Below, piece after piece: positions 25,917-34,975 of a DNA stretch of 64,000 nucleotides. Every line of letters begins with the position of its first letter. The stretch's first letter is position 1. The stretch is taken from assembly GCA_023382535.1 (NCBI GenBank), contig JAHDWA010000008.1, forward strand, positions 193,213 through 257,212. The letters run 5' to 3'. The notes below the pieces were generated by a model. The model was given only the letters and a program-made list of their open reading frames with translations, searched no databases and had not been told where the DNA came from. The DNA comes from Anaerolineae bacterium. Its GTDB lineage: Bacteria; Chloroflexota; Anaerolineae; 4572-78; J111. Position numbers and translations under genes: made by a program.

Positions 25917-26921
25917 TTAACCCGGCAAAGCCTCGGCCAAAAAGCGCCGCGCATTACCGCCCATAATTAATGCTGCCTCACCGGCGGAAAAACCGTGTGT
26001 GAGCAGAGCCTGATGAAACTCAGGCAAGATGGTGACATCCGCTAAGGTTGGCACTGCTCCTGGGCGGATATTTAGTGTTGCTAACTCCTGGGCGCTCATC
26101 TGGACGTTGGGCAGGTAATTCGTAAAATCCGGCCCCAGAGCCAGGTGTTCCAGCCCGACCAGATGGGCGATATGGTCAACTTGCTTCAGCAAATTCGGGA
26201 TGAGTCCCCCTCCCCCGGCAGCGACAAATTCAGGATAAAAGTTGAGGCCAATCAAACCACCCCGTTCCGCCAGGGCCTCGATTTGAGCGTCGGTAAGGTT
26301 GCGATGGTGAGGGCAGAGGGTGGCGCTGTTGGAGTGACTGGCCAATATCGGCCCCCGGCCGTGCTCCAGCGCCGACCAAAATCCTGCCTCATTTAGATGT
26401 GACACATCCAGAATTACCGGGTAAGTGGCCAGATTGGCGACCAACTGCCGCCCCAAAATTGTCAGACCAGCCCCGGTATCTTCGCCGCTGCCTTCGGCCA
26501 GGGCATTGGCCCGATTCCAGGTTAGGCCAATCATCCGCAGCCCCAATTCAAAAAAGAGCCGGATTAAGCCGACATCCCGGCCCAGGCCCTCGGCGCCCTC
26601 CATGGCCAGCAGCACGCCAATCTTATCGCTGTCATAGACCGCAGCTAAATCTGCCGTGGTTTTGATGAGCGTAAAATAATCACCGGCTTCGTCCAACTCC
26701 TCGAGAAGCGCATTAACAATTAAAAGGGTCTGGCGGAGAGCTGTTTCAGGCAGATTGAGCGAGTCAAAATAAATGGGCAGCACCTGAATTTTGACCCCGG
26801 CCTGGCGGAGTGAGGGTAAATGATAAGTCTCCAGAGTTTGTCGCTCCCCCTGAAAGACGCGGCGATGGGTAACATCATACAAAATATCCCCATGCAGATC
26901 AATAATCGGCGGAGTGGTCAT
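25917..26921 (-). CDS. Membrane dipeptidase family (peptidase M19)
   Basis: 334 residues of the renal-dipeptidase-like zinc hydrolase family. Metal ligands appear in DLHGD (His10, Asp12), EGAEGLG, SHLNEAGFW and SHSNSATLCPHHRNL; the C-terminal LGPDFTNY strand also fits. Length is typical. No signal peptide, so it is probably cytoplasmic. Hydrolyses dipeptides, often with D-residues. Its ATG overlaps the truD stop by 4 bases, so it is translated from the same message. Confidence 0.92.
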   Translation of the reverse strand: MTTPPIIDLHGDILYDVTHRRVFQGERQTLETYHLPSLRQAGVKIQVLPIYFDSLNLPETALRQTLLIVNALLEELDEAGDYFTLIKTTADLAAVYDSDKIGVLLAMEGAEGLGRDVGLIRLFFELGLRMIGLTWNRANALAEGSGEDTGAGLTILGRQLVANLATYPVILDVSHLNEAGFWSALEHGRGPILASHSNSATLCPHHRNLTDAQIEALAERGGLIGLNFYPEFVAAGGGGLIPNLLKQVDHIAHLVGLEHLALGPDFTNYLPNVQMSAQELATLNIRPGAVPTLADVTILPEFHQALLTHGFSAGEAALIMGGNARRFLAEALPG

Positions 26922-28132
26922 GGGCTGGCTCGCTCCCTGTCATTATTTTTCATGATCTCGGCCATGACGGTAGTAGCATAAGCGCCGGGTTGTAGCTCAA
27001 ACGATATCAACAAACCCTCATCCCACTCTATTTTAGCCTGCTTTAAGTTGATCCGAAAGGGACGTCGTGCCCCCTCAAGCTTTAATCCTGGCACTTTGAA
27101 ATCTTCAAGGGTTAGACCTTTGGCCGCCAGGACCGCCCTTTCCCGTTGGCCTGGCTCCCCTTCGGCCATGAGCGTTTTTGGGCCAAAGAGCGGCCCGGAA
27201 GGACTTATTTCAAAGCGGTCGGCGCGGGGCTGCTCTACAGCGGCATCCACAACCACAAAAGCAGCCCCACGACCATGAATATAAGCAACATCACCGTTCT
27301 CCAGACGGTCCAGCGTGTCGAGGCGGCTGACCAGTAGTTCATTAAACAATTGCGATTGAAAAGCAGAAACAAAAAAGCTTTTCAGTTTGGCCTCCAGGGC
27401 ATCGAAAGCCGCTTCAGATAGGCCTCCTGCTTTGAGAATTGCCGCAAGCACACGCCGCTCATCCGGCAGATTTGAAGGCCAGTGGGCCAAAGCTTCATTC
27501 CAACGGCCCTCGTCTATTAATTGTCGAGCAGCTTGGATATGCGGAGCTTCGTGCGGCTGTGGGCGACCCAGATATTGAGCTACAAATTCAGCCTCATCCC
27601 GGCGCACGAGCGTTTCACCTAAAAGGTGCGTATTCTCGCGATGACCAAAGCGCTGCTCGCCGAAAAAATTCGGCACCCCTTTTTGCACCAGCGTGGCGAC
27701 AATAGCTTCGGCCCGGGGCAGCACTTCTGGCGCAACTTGGCGGACTCTGATGACAAAGCGGTTGCCGGCCAGGTGGCCGATTTTTAATTTATTATAGTGG
27801 CGATTTACCCGCAGAATTTTGATGTGGGGGATATTGAGGGTAGCCACAGCTTCCGGGGTAACACGATCAATGGATAAGGTCTGGCGGGTCACGGCTTGGG
27901 CATCTTTTAGCCCGGCGTGGCCAATGTCGCCGGGTGAGATGTTCAGGGCGCGGGCGATCATTTTGATGGCCACGTAAGTGGAGAGGCCGCGCTTCTCAAT
28001 CTCGACGTAGACATGCTGGCCCTGGCCGGCCGGGGAGTAGAGGGGAATTTCTTCTACAAAAAAATCTTCCGGCTCGGTTTTAAGTTGACCCCCAATCCCC
28101 GGCAGGTCAGTCGTAAGGTAGGGTAAATTCAT
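26918..28132 (-). CDS. truD: tRNA pseudouridine synthase D
   Basis: 404 residues. Isomerises U13 in tRNA. Catalytic motif GHAGLKDAQAVTRQ (71-84) with Asp77, family entry motif DFFVEEIPL (23-31), NFFGEQRFG, and the TruD insertion domain near 190-330. Start at ATG 28132. Located 20 bp after the pentapeptide gene and overlapping the dipeptidase. Confidence 0.95.
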   Translation of the reverse strand: MNLPYLTTDLPGIGGQLKTEPEDFFVEEIPLYSPAGQGQHVYVEIEKRGLSTYVAIKMIARALNISPGDIGHAGLKDAQAVTRQTLSIDRVTPEAVATLNIPHIKILRVNRHYNKLKIGHLAGNRFVIRVRQVAPEVLPRAEAIVATLVQKGVPNFFGEQRFGHRENTHLLGETLVRRDEAEFVAQYLGRPQPHEAPHIQAARQLIDEGRWNEALAHWPSNLPDERRVLAAILKAGGLSEAAFDALEAKLKSFFVSAFQSQLFNELLVSRLDTLDRLENGDVAYIHGRGAAFVVVDAAVEQPRADRFEISPSGPLFGPKTLMAEGEPGQRERAVLAAKGLTLEDFKVPGLKLEGARRPFRINLKQAKIEWDEGLLISFELQPGAYATTVMAEIMKNNDRERASP

Positions 28133-28152
28133 TAATGGCCCGTTAAGCTACT

Positions 28153-28956
28153 TTACTTGGAGGTATTGGCCTTCATATCGGTCAACAAATTAGTCGCATA
28201 TTTTTCACACTCGGCAAAGCGCGGCCAGTTAGTGTCGCTTACCTCCATCGCCTGGGCAAACTTTTTGGAGGCTTTCTTGATCGATTCTTGTACTTTGGGA
28301 TGACTTACTGGAATACCCGATTGAAGTTGAGCCTGAATACCGGCAATATCACCCAGCCCTTCGTAATAGAGACGGTCGGCCTTTTTGTAATCGGGTCCGG
28401 TAGATTTAGGCGATTCATCTACCTCAGCCGGTTGGCGTACGAAAGTATCAGTCTCTTCAAGCACAGGCTGGCTGAAGAGAGTCCCATCGGGTAGGATTGT
28501 TCCCTCCATTTTGGCGTCGGCCAGCTTGGCTTTCCACCACCACTTACCGGGGTCAGCATCTTTAAGGCAAGCATTTTTGAGGTTCGCACCGTCAAAATTG
28601 GCCGAGGAAATAATTGAACCGGTTAAATCAACGCCTTCCAGATTTGCCCAGCGTAAGTCAGCCCCGCTTAAATCCACACCACGCATAACAGCACCCCTAA
28701 AATCGGCGCCTTTTAGATCCGCTTTGGCCAGGTTCGCCCCTTTGAAGTTGGCGCCACGCAAATTAGCCGCGCTGAAACTGGCTCGCTGCAAGATAGCACG
28801 TTCAAAATTGGCTCCTGTCAGGTGAGTTCCTTCAAGGATGATGCCGACCAACCTGAGTTTGGCAAAATTTCCCGGTGGCTCGACGGTAAAGCCCTTGAAT
28901 TCCCGGTAACCGCTTTTATACTGTCGGATAATATCTTCAGCCGTCTTCTTTTTCAT
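28153..28956 (-). CDS. Pentapeptide-repeat protein
   Basis: 267 residues. About 16 tandem A(D/N)LxG-type pentapeptides between residues 38 and 145 (GANFKGANLAKADLKGADFRG and the like), forming a right-handed beta-helix. The C-terminal ~100 residues are charged and helical with no recognised domain. Could act as a scaffold. First gene of the pentapeptide-truD-dipeptidase unit. Confidence 0.9.
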   Translation of the reverse strand: MKKKTAEDIIRQYKSGYREFKGFTVEPPGNFAKLRLVGIILEGTHLTGANFERAILQRASFSAANLRGANFKGANLAKADLKGADFRGAVMRGVDLSGADLRWANLEGVDLTGSIISSANFDGANLKNACLKDADPGKWWWKAKLADAKMEGTILPDGTLFSQPVLEETDTFVRQPAEVDESPKSTGPDYKKADRLYYEGLGDIAGIQAQLQSGIPVSHPKVQESIKKASKKFAQAMEVSDTNWPRFAECEKYATNLLTDMKANTSK

Positions 28957-29097
28957 CAGAACTGCTTCTCCGTACCATAGTCGTATTTTAGCTAAAAGAA
29001 TATATTCGATTATAACATTCCTGTAACCAAGTGCAAGTCATTCCTGACCAAAAGCCTAATATTTTTCAAATAGTCCTATTTTGAAGGAGAGTATCGA

Positions 29098-29490
29098 GTG
29101 AAGCCATCCTTAGTGTTCAGAACCACCAATACAATTCTGTACTGCCAAAAATGGCCGGAAATGGTCGCTTTCTACCGGGATAAGTTACAGCTTTCTGTCA
29201 CATTTGCCTCTAGTTGGTTTGTGGAATTTGAAGTAGGCCCTACCTCCCGGTTGAGCGTAGCCGATGAGCGGCGGGCGAAGGTGAAAAGCAGTCAGGGTGA
29301 GGGAATCACCCTGACCCTGGAAGTTGAAAACGCCGACGCCGCCTGGGCTGAGTTACATGCCCAAGGCTTGGAGTTGGAGCCGGTTAGAGATCATCCCTGG
29401 GGAGCGCGAGCATTTTATTTTTATGACCCAGAAGGGTACCGGCTGGAAATTTGGTCGCCAAAGCGGGGAAAAAGAGAAACCGGCAGGTAA
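29098..29490 (+). CDS. Glyoxalase/VOC-family protein
   Basis: 130 residues from GTG 29098 (GAAGGAGAG just before). One VOC module: NTILYCQKWPEMVAFYRDKL at the start and AFYFYDPEGYRLEIW at the end, with the last Glu as a likely metal ligand. Possible ring-cleavage, isomerase or resistance role; substrate unknown. The stop codon lies inside a 12-bp hairpin (29478-29509), and the 3' end of the gene is duplicated 238 bp downstream. Confidence 0.88.
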   Translation: MKPSLVFRTTNTILYCQKWPEMVAFYRDKLQLSVTFASSWFVEFEVGPTSRLSVADERRAKVKSSQGEGITLTLEVENADAAWAELHAQGLELEPVRDHPWGARAFYFYDPEGYRLEIWSPKRGKRETGR

Positions 29491-29860
29491 GGGGGGGTAC
29501 CTGCCGGTTTAAGGAGGAGAGTCAAAAGGTGTCGCCCTCTTGTCTCTGTCCGATGCTGCCACAACAGTGTAACACGGGCTGCTAAGAAACTGTAGTGATG
29601 AATGTCACTATTAGCTAGTGACATTTGTATCGAATTACCCTTTATCCCCGAGTAGTACCTGATTTTTTGAAGGGTATCGGCTGGAAATTTGGTCGTCAAC
29701 GCAGGAGAAAAGAGAAACCGGCAGGTAAGGGGGGGTACCTGCCGGTTTAAGGAGGAGAGTCAAAAGGTGTCGCCCTCTTGTCTCTGTCCGATGCTGCAAG
29801 CACAGTGTAGCATGGACGCCTAAGAAACTGTAGTGATGAATGTCACTATTAGCTAGTGAC
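29431..29860 (+). repeat. 192-bp direct repeat at the VOC gene 3' end
   Basis: Copies at 29431-29622 and 29669-29860, separated by 46 bp (period 238). Each contains the last ~20 codons of the VOC gene, a hairpin with 12-bp arms (AACCGGCAGGTA / TACCTGCCGGTT; 29478-29509 and 29716-29747), a GAGTCAAAAGGTGTCGCC block, and the operator region around GTGATGAATGTCAC. The second copy carries no complete gene. It makes up most of the 29491-30062 gap. Confidence 0.92.
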
Positions 29861-29869
29861 AATTATCAC
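29595..29869. promoter_or_regulatory. Two sets of paired GTGA-N6-TCAC boxes upstream of relA
   Basis: Boxes at 29595-29608 (GTGATGAATGTCAC) and 29618-29631 (GTGACATTTGTATC), then 29833-29846 and 29856-29869 (GTGACAATTATCAC). Each pair is 23 bp apart, the same spacing seen upstream of the cytochrome genes. Centres of the second pair lie about 80 and 103 bp upstream of the predicted relA start. Confidence 0.6.
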
Positions 29870-29907
29870 ATACAGACTGCTTCTTGAAGTTTTGACAGTG
29901 AGGGCCA

Positions 29908-29936
29908 TTGCTTAAACAAAGTGGGTGGAGTATACT
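29908..29936 (+). promoter_or_regulatory. Candidate relA promoter
   Basis: TTGCTT (29908-29913), 17 bp, TATACT (29931-29936). About 125 bp before the relA start, leaving a long leader without an obvious structure. Confidence 0.5.
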
Positions 29937-30062
29937 ACCTAATGCTTACCACTAAGTTGAATGAAAAAGTTGTCGCTGTGCAGAGATATTATCAGCCGTG
30001 TCTTTTCATGGCGAATTAATAGATGAGTTTTTGATGGCTTAGGCTAAATAGAGGTAACATTA

Positions 30063-32279
30063 ATGGTTGCCGTTAAATCTGAAATTACCGCTCAGGATGC
30101 TGTAGAGTTTGAAAGTTGGCTCAAATCCATCGAGCCGGGCCGCTCAAAAGCGGATATGAATCTTATTCGCCGTGCTTGTATGCTGGCGCAGCAGGCCCAC
30201 CAGGGACAAACACGGGCTTCGGGTGAGCCTTATTTTCAACATTCGTTGGCAGTAGCCAATATTTTGGCTGCTCTGCGCTTGGATTCGGAAACCATCGCGG
30301 CCGCGGTTCTGCATGATGTATTGGAAGATACTCCGGTTACGATGGAGGAGCTTGAAACAGAATTTGGCACAAGCGTCGCCACCCTGGTGGATGGAGTCAC
30401 CAAGATGGGCCAGATTCAGGAGTATCGGGGCCAAAATAAGAAAACCAAAAAAGAACGTGCACAAGCTGAAAGTCTGCGCAAGATGCTATTAGCTATGGTT
30501 GACGATGTACGGGTGGTATTGATTAAGCTGGCCGACCGCACCCACAACATGCGCACTCTGGCCCATTTACGTGAAGATAAACGCAAACGTATTGCTAAAG
30601 AAACTCTCGATATTTTTGCCCCCCTGGCCAATCGTTTGGGCATCTGGCAGATCAAGTGGGAATTGGAAGATCTCTCCTTTCGCTACCTCGAGCCGGAACT
30701 CTACAAGCAAATTGCCGGGATGGTGGATGAGCGCCGGATCAATCGTGAGCAGTATATTTCGCGGGTCGCCGATAAGTTAAAGGCTGAATTACGGGCCAGG
30801 GGTATTGAGGCGGAAGTATCGGGCCGGCCCAAACATATTTACAGCATCTGGCGCAAGATGAAGCGCAAGGGCGTTAATTTCGATCAAATCTATGATGTGC
30901 AGGCAGTACGGGTTCTGGTCAATGAAATTGCCGATTGTTACGCCACCCTGGGCATTGTCCATACCCTCTGGCGGCCCATCCCCGGTGAATTTGACGACTA
31001 CATCGCCACCCCCAAAGATAACCTGTACCGCTCACTCCATACAGCGGTTATTGGACCGGAAGGCAAGACGATTGAAATCCAAATCCGTACCGATGAGATG
31101 CATCAGGATGCTGAATTAGGGGTGGCGGCTCACTGGCGTTACAAGGAAGGTGCCAGGTCAGACATAAATTTTGATCGCAAGGTTGCCTGGCTGCGCCAGT
31201 TGATGGAGTGGAAAGATGATGTGGCCGATGCCAGCGAGTTTATTGACCAGGTTAAGGCTGAAGTTTTCCAAGATCGAGTCCATGTGTTGACCCCGCAAGG
31301 GGATGCGATTGATTTACCAGCCGGAGCTACCCCCATTGACTTTGCCTATCATATCCACACCGAAATTGGCCATCGCTGCCGGGGAGCTAAGGTAAACGGC
31401 CGGATTGTGCCGCTGACTTACAAACTAAAAAACGGGGAGCAGGTCGAGATTTTGACGGCCAAGCGGGGGGGGCCGAGCCGCGACTGGATTAACACCCAGT
31501 TAGGTTATCTCAAAACCGCCCGGGCCAGGTCTAAAGTGCGGCAGTGGTTTAAGCGGCTCAATTATGAAGAAAATGTGGCCCAAGGGCGAGCGATATTAGA
31601 CCGGGAACTGCACCGCCTGGGCATCGCCGAGGTGAACTACGAGAAGCTGGCCCGCGATGAATTTAATTTTAACAAAGTAGATGATTTTCTGGCGGCCATT
31701 GGCCGGGGTGATATTAATCCGTCCCAAATTGTCAGTGCGATTAATGACATTGTTGAGGCAGTCGCGCCCGAGGAAGAGGAAGAGCAGCAGACCCATACCT
31801 CACCCTCGACTGCCACCAGTTCACCCACCGGCATCAGGATCCAGGGTGTCGGTAATCTGCTGACTAACCTGGCCCAATGCTGCCGCCCCGTACCCGGCGA
31901 CGATGCCATTATCGGCTTTATCACCCGTGGCCGGGGGGTAACGATCCATCGCCGGGATTGTCCCAATGTGCTGCGCTTCAATGAAGAGGGCCGCGAGCGG
32001 TTAATTGAAGTAGATTGGGACATGAAAGGCAACGACACTTATCCGGTTGACATCGAGATTGATGCCTTTGATCGCCCCGGCCTGCTGCGCGACATTACGG
32101 CGGTAGTGGCTAACGAAAAAATAAACATCAGCACTGTTAGCGTTATCACTCGCAAAAAGGAACTTAAAGCCAAGGTATTTGCTACGTTGGACATCGCCAA
32201 TATAGACCAACTGGGCCGGGTCCTGGCCTTAATTGCCCAATTGCCTAACATCATCGAAGTCAAACGACGGAGAAAGTAA
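30063..32279 (+). CDS. relA/spoT: Bifunctional (p)ppGpp synthetase/hydrolase
   Basis: 738 residues in the usual Rel order. HD hydrolase domain with His84-Asp85 and ED88-89 (LHDVLEDT) intact; synthetase domain near 235-360 (PKDNLYRSLHTAV, EIQIRTDEMHQDAELG); TGS domain near 405-465 (VHVLTPQGDAIDLPAG); zinc-finger/helical region; C-terminal ACT domain (DRPGLLRDITAVVANEKINIS). Makes and degrades the stringent alarmone. Four bases separate it from lhgO, so they are probably co-transcribed. Confidence 0.96.
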   Translation: MVAVKSEITAQDAVEFESWLKSIEPGRSKADMNLIRRACMLAQQAHQGQTRASGEPYFQHSLAVANILAALRLDSETIAAAVLHDVLEDTPVTMEELETEFGTSVATLVDGVTKMGQIQEYRGQNKKTKKERAQAESLRKMLLAMVDDVRVVLIKLADRTHNMRTLAHLREDKRKRIAKETLDIFAPLANRLGIWQIKWELEDLSFRYLEPELYKQIAGMVDERRINREQYISRVADKLKAELRARGIEAEVSGRPKHIYSIWRKMKRKGVNFDQIYDVQAVRVLVNEIADCYATLGIVHTLWRPIPGEFDDYIATPKDNLYRSLHTAVIGPEGKTIEIQIRTDEMHQDAELGVAAHWRYKEGARSDINFDRKVAWLRQLMEWKDDVADASEFIDQVKAEVFQDRVHVLTPQGDAIDLPAGATPIDFAYHIHTEIGHRCRGAKVNGRIVPLTYKLKNGEQVEILTAKRGGPSRDWINTQLGYLKTARARSKVRQWFKRLNYEENVAQGRAILDRELHRLGIAEVNYEKLARDEFNFNKVDDFLAAIGRGDINPSQIVSAINDIVEAVAPEEEEEQQTHTSPSTATSSPTGIRIQGVGNLLTNLAQCCRPVPGDDAIIGFITRGRGVTIHRRDCPNVLRFNEEGRERLIEVDWDMKGNDTYPVDIEIDAFDRPGLLRDITAVVANEKINISTVSVITRKKELKAKVFATLDIANIDQLGRVLALIAQLPNIIEVKRRRK

Positions 32280-32283
32280 CCCT

Positions 32284-33492
32284 GTGGTCTCAAGATTCGA
32301 TATTGCCATTATCGGCGGGGGAATTGTGGGCCTGGCAACAGCGATGACTCTGACCGCGCGCCGGCCCCTGTCACTCATTGTTTTGGAAGCGGAAGATCAA
32401 CTGGCCGCGCATCAGACCGGCCACAACAGCGGCGTGATCCACTCTGGCTTGTATTACAAACCCGGCTCTTTGAAGGCGCGAAACTGCGTTGAGGGCCGGG
32501 AAGCGTTGTATCGTTTTTGCCAGGAACATCAGATTGCCCATGAGCAGTGCGGCAAAGTGGTGGTAGTCACCCAGCCGCATGAACTGCCCCGACTGGATAA
32601 GCTGGAAGAACGAGGCCGGGCCAATGGTCTCAAGGGCTTACGCCGCTTGACGCCGGATGAACTTAAAGCGTATGAACCTCATGTGGCCGGACTGGCCGGA
32701 TTGTTGGTGCCGGAAACCGGTATTGTTGATTATCGCCAGGTAGCCCAGACTTACGCTAAATTGGTGCAGCAGGCAGGGGGGTGTATTCAAACCAACACCC
32801 GTCTGCTTGGCCGCCGGCGCCAGCCTGATGAGCTGTGTCTGGAGACAAGCCAGGGCGACATTCACTGCCGTTACTTGATCAATTGTGGCGGCCTGCAATC
32901 GGATCGAATTGCGCGGCTGTGCGGGGTTGATCCTGGCCTGCAAATTGTGCCGTTTCGGGGGGAATATTACGAGCTGGTTCCCGAACGGCAATTTCTGGTG
33001 AAGAATCTGATTTACCCTGTGCCTGACCCCCAGTTTCCTTTTCTAGGAGTTCATTTCACCCGGATGATCCACGGCGGCGTTGAGGCCGGACCGAATGCGG
33101 TGCTGGCCTTTAAGCGGGAGGGCTACCACCGCTCCAGCTTTTCCCTGGCCGATGCCTGGGGTTTTGCCACCTATCCCGGCTTCTGGCGTTTGGCCGGCCG
33201 GCACTGGCGGATGAGCCTGGGAGAATTTTATCGCTCCTACAGCAAACGCGCCTTTGTTAAAGCCTTGCAGCGGCTACTGCCGGAGCTAACCATGAACGAT
33301 GTGCATCCGGCTGGAGCCGGGGTGCGCGCCCAGGCCTTAGAGCCAAACGGCGCGCTGGTGGACGATTTTCGCTTTGTCGAAGCGGAGCGCATGATTCATG
33401 TGCTAAATGCGCCCTCCCCGGCGGCCACCGCCTCGCTCAGTATCGGGCAAACAATTGGGCGGATGGCCGAGGCGCGTTTTGGATTGATGTAG
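32284..33492 (+). CDS. lhgO: L-2-hydroxyglutarate oxidase family FAD protein
   Basis: 402 residues from GTG 32284, with GGAGAAAG upstream; this frame overlaps an unrelated upstream extension that I exclude. FAD-binding GGGIVGLATA at the N-terminus, then HQTGHNSGVIHSGLYYKPGS, the LhgO signature, and a C-terminal NAPSPAATASLSIGQTI. Oxidises L-2-hydroxyglutarate to 2-oxoglutarate, feeding electrons to quinone in E. coli. No membrane segment is evident. Confidence 0.93.
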   Translation: MVSRFDIAIIGGGIVGLATAMTLTARRPLSLIVLEAEDQLAAHQTGHNSGVIHSGLYYKPGSLKARNCVEGREALYRFCQEHQIAHEQCGKVVVVTQPHELPRLDKLEERGRANGLKGLRRLTPDELKAYEPHVAGLAGLLVPETGIVDYRQVAQTYAKLVQQAGGCIQTNTRLLGRRRQPDELCLETSQGDIHCRYLINCGGLQSDRIARLCGVDPGLQIVPFRGEYYELVPERQFLVKNLIYPVPDPQFPFLGVHFTRMIHGGVEAGPNAVLAFKREGYHRSSFSLADAWGFATYPGFWRLAGRHWRMSLGEFYRSYSKRAFVKALQRLLPELTMNDVHPAGAGVRAQALEPNGALVDDFRFVEAERMIHVLNAPSPAATASLSIGQTIGRMAEARFGLM

Positions 33493-33748
33493 GATAAGAG
33501 CGTAAGGGCTGAAAAATCTTCCTCTCGCGTTATGCTCAATCATTTGATGCATGGCCCGCGAAGTAGCAGATATTGCCAGTAATCTACCCCGTTTGCACAC
33601 CTCGGTAAAAATCCACCGCTTTTTTTTCCTTAATGTGAGATTAAAGGTATACTAAAAATCACCACACCCTTAATCCAACAATCACTACGTGCAAATCTGA
33701 TGTTTACGACAGGGATCAGGTAGACAAAATAAAATGATGTCCTGTTAA

Positions 33749-33812
33749 ATGACATTTGTCACTTAAAGCAATGAGCCTTATCACTGCAAATTTTATGAGA
33801 ATTAACTATAAT
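33749..33812 (+). promoter_or_regulatory. Paired operator boxes and promoter of the first cytochrome operon
   Basis: Boxes ATGACATTTGTCAC (33749-33762) and ATGAGCCTTATCAC (33771-33784), 22 bp apart. A -10 TATAAT lies at 33807-33812 with no good -35. The predicted start near 33819 puts the second box at about -41.5, the class II activator position known for CRP/FNR proteins. The rest of the 33493-33866 gap is AT-rich, with no gene or other structure seen. Confidence 0.65.
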
Positions 33813-33866
33813 CGGGCTATGTTGTGCCAAAAGGCCCCTTCAGAGATTGTTCGAGGTTAGTTAAGG

Positions 33867-34973
33867 ATGAATCAACGCAGATTATGGATTGCCACGCTTA
33901 TCGCTCTGGTGATAGGCTCAGTTTTGACCTGGCAGGCCCAAGCCAGCGGTCCTCTTCCCCAGGGCGGCCCAAATGAAGATTGTTTATCCTGCCACGGCAA
34001 CCCCGACCTGACTTATGAATTTCCGTCGGGTGAGACCTGGTCGTTGTACGTGGATCAGGATGCTTTTCATAACTCCATTCACGGCCAGGAGGAATTAGCC
34101 TGTACCGACTGCCACACCGACATCCACGACTATCCCCATCCGCCGCTGGAAGCGAACTCACCCCGTTTTTATGCCCTGGAACAGTATAAAACCTGTGAGC
34201 AGTGCCACAGTGAAGTGTACCAGCAAACTCTGGACAGTATCCACGCCAGGGAAATTGCTTCGGGTAACTGGGATGCGGCCATCTGCACCGACTGCCACGA
34301 CCCCCATGCCACCACCTCGCCGGATGAGCCACGCACGGCGATTCCGCTGACCTGCTCCAAGTGCCACTCCGGTATTTACAACGAATACCTGGACAGCGTT
34401 CACGGTGAAGCTCTGGTTGACGAAAATAATGCCGACGTCCCTACCTGCATTGATTGCCACGGCGTTCACAACCAGGAGGACCCTCGCACCACTGAGTTTC
34501 GCCTCAACTCACCTAACTTGTGCGCCAATTGTCACGCCGACGAGGCGCTGATGAGCAAATACGACATCTCGACGCATGTCTTCGATACCTACGTGGCCGA
34601 TTTTCATGGCACAACCGTAACCCTGTTCGAGCGGCAATCACCCGACATGCCAACCAATAAACCGGTCTGCTACGATTGCCATGGGGTCCACAACATGAAA
34701 AGCGCCGATGACCCGGAGTCTCAGGTGTTCAAGGAAAACATTCTTCAAACCTGCCAGAAGTGTCACCCCGACGCCACGACTAATTTTTCGGCAACATGGC
34801 TGGGACACTATGAACCGGATGTCAATAAATACCCCATCGTTTATTTTGTAGACCTTTTCTATAAAATATTCATTCCCGCGGTACTGGGCTTTATGGGGCT
34901 GTATGTGGTTGCTGATGTGAGTAGCAATTTTGTGCGCCGCATCCGTCGCCATAATAAAGGGGGAACAGAATAA
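33867..34973 (+). CDS. Nonahaem c-type cytochrome with C-terminal membrane anchor
   Basis: 368 residues. Sec signal peptide (about 6-27), nine CxxCH motifs (first CLSCH near 40, last CQKCH near 292), and a C-terminal membrane helix (about 325-350) followed by basic residues. Several motifs are followed by GVH or DPH, and extra His residues between them could be distal ligands. Two bases separate it from the cytochrome b fusion, so the pair likely forms a quinol-oxidising complex that passes electrons outward. No catalytic Lys/Arg-rich nitrite-reductase haem (CxxCK) was found. Confidence 0.9.
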   Translation: MNQRRLWIATLIALVIGSVLTWQAQASGPLPQGGPNEDCLSCHGNPDLTYEFPSGETWSLYVDQDAFHNSIHGQEELACTDCHTDIHDYPHPPLEANSPRFYALEQYKTCEQCHSEVYQQTLDSIHAREIASGNWDAAICTDCHDPHATTSPDEPRTAIPLTCSKCHSGIYNEYLDSVHGEALVDENNADVPTCIDCHGVHNQEDPRTTEFRLNSPNLCANCHADEALMSKYDISTHVFDTYVADFHGTTVTLFERQSPDMPTNKPVCYDCHGVHNMKSADDPESQVFKENILQTCQKCHPDATTNFSATWLGHYEPDVNKYPIVYFVDLFYKIFIPAVLGFMGLYVVADVSSNFVRRIRRHNKGGTE

Positions 34974-34975
34974 CA

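Noticed and set aside
33867..34973. Octahaem/pentahaem nitrite reductase
   Set aside because: No CxxCK catalytic haem and no matching catalytic residues; read as an electron-transfer cytochrome.
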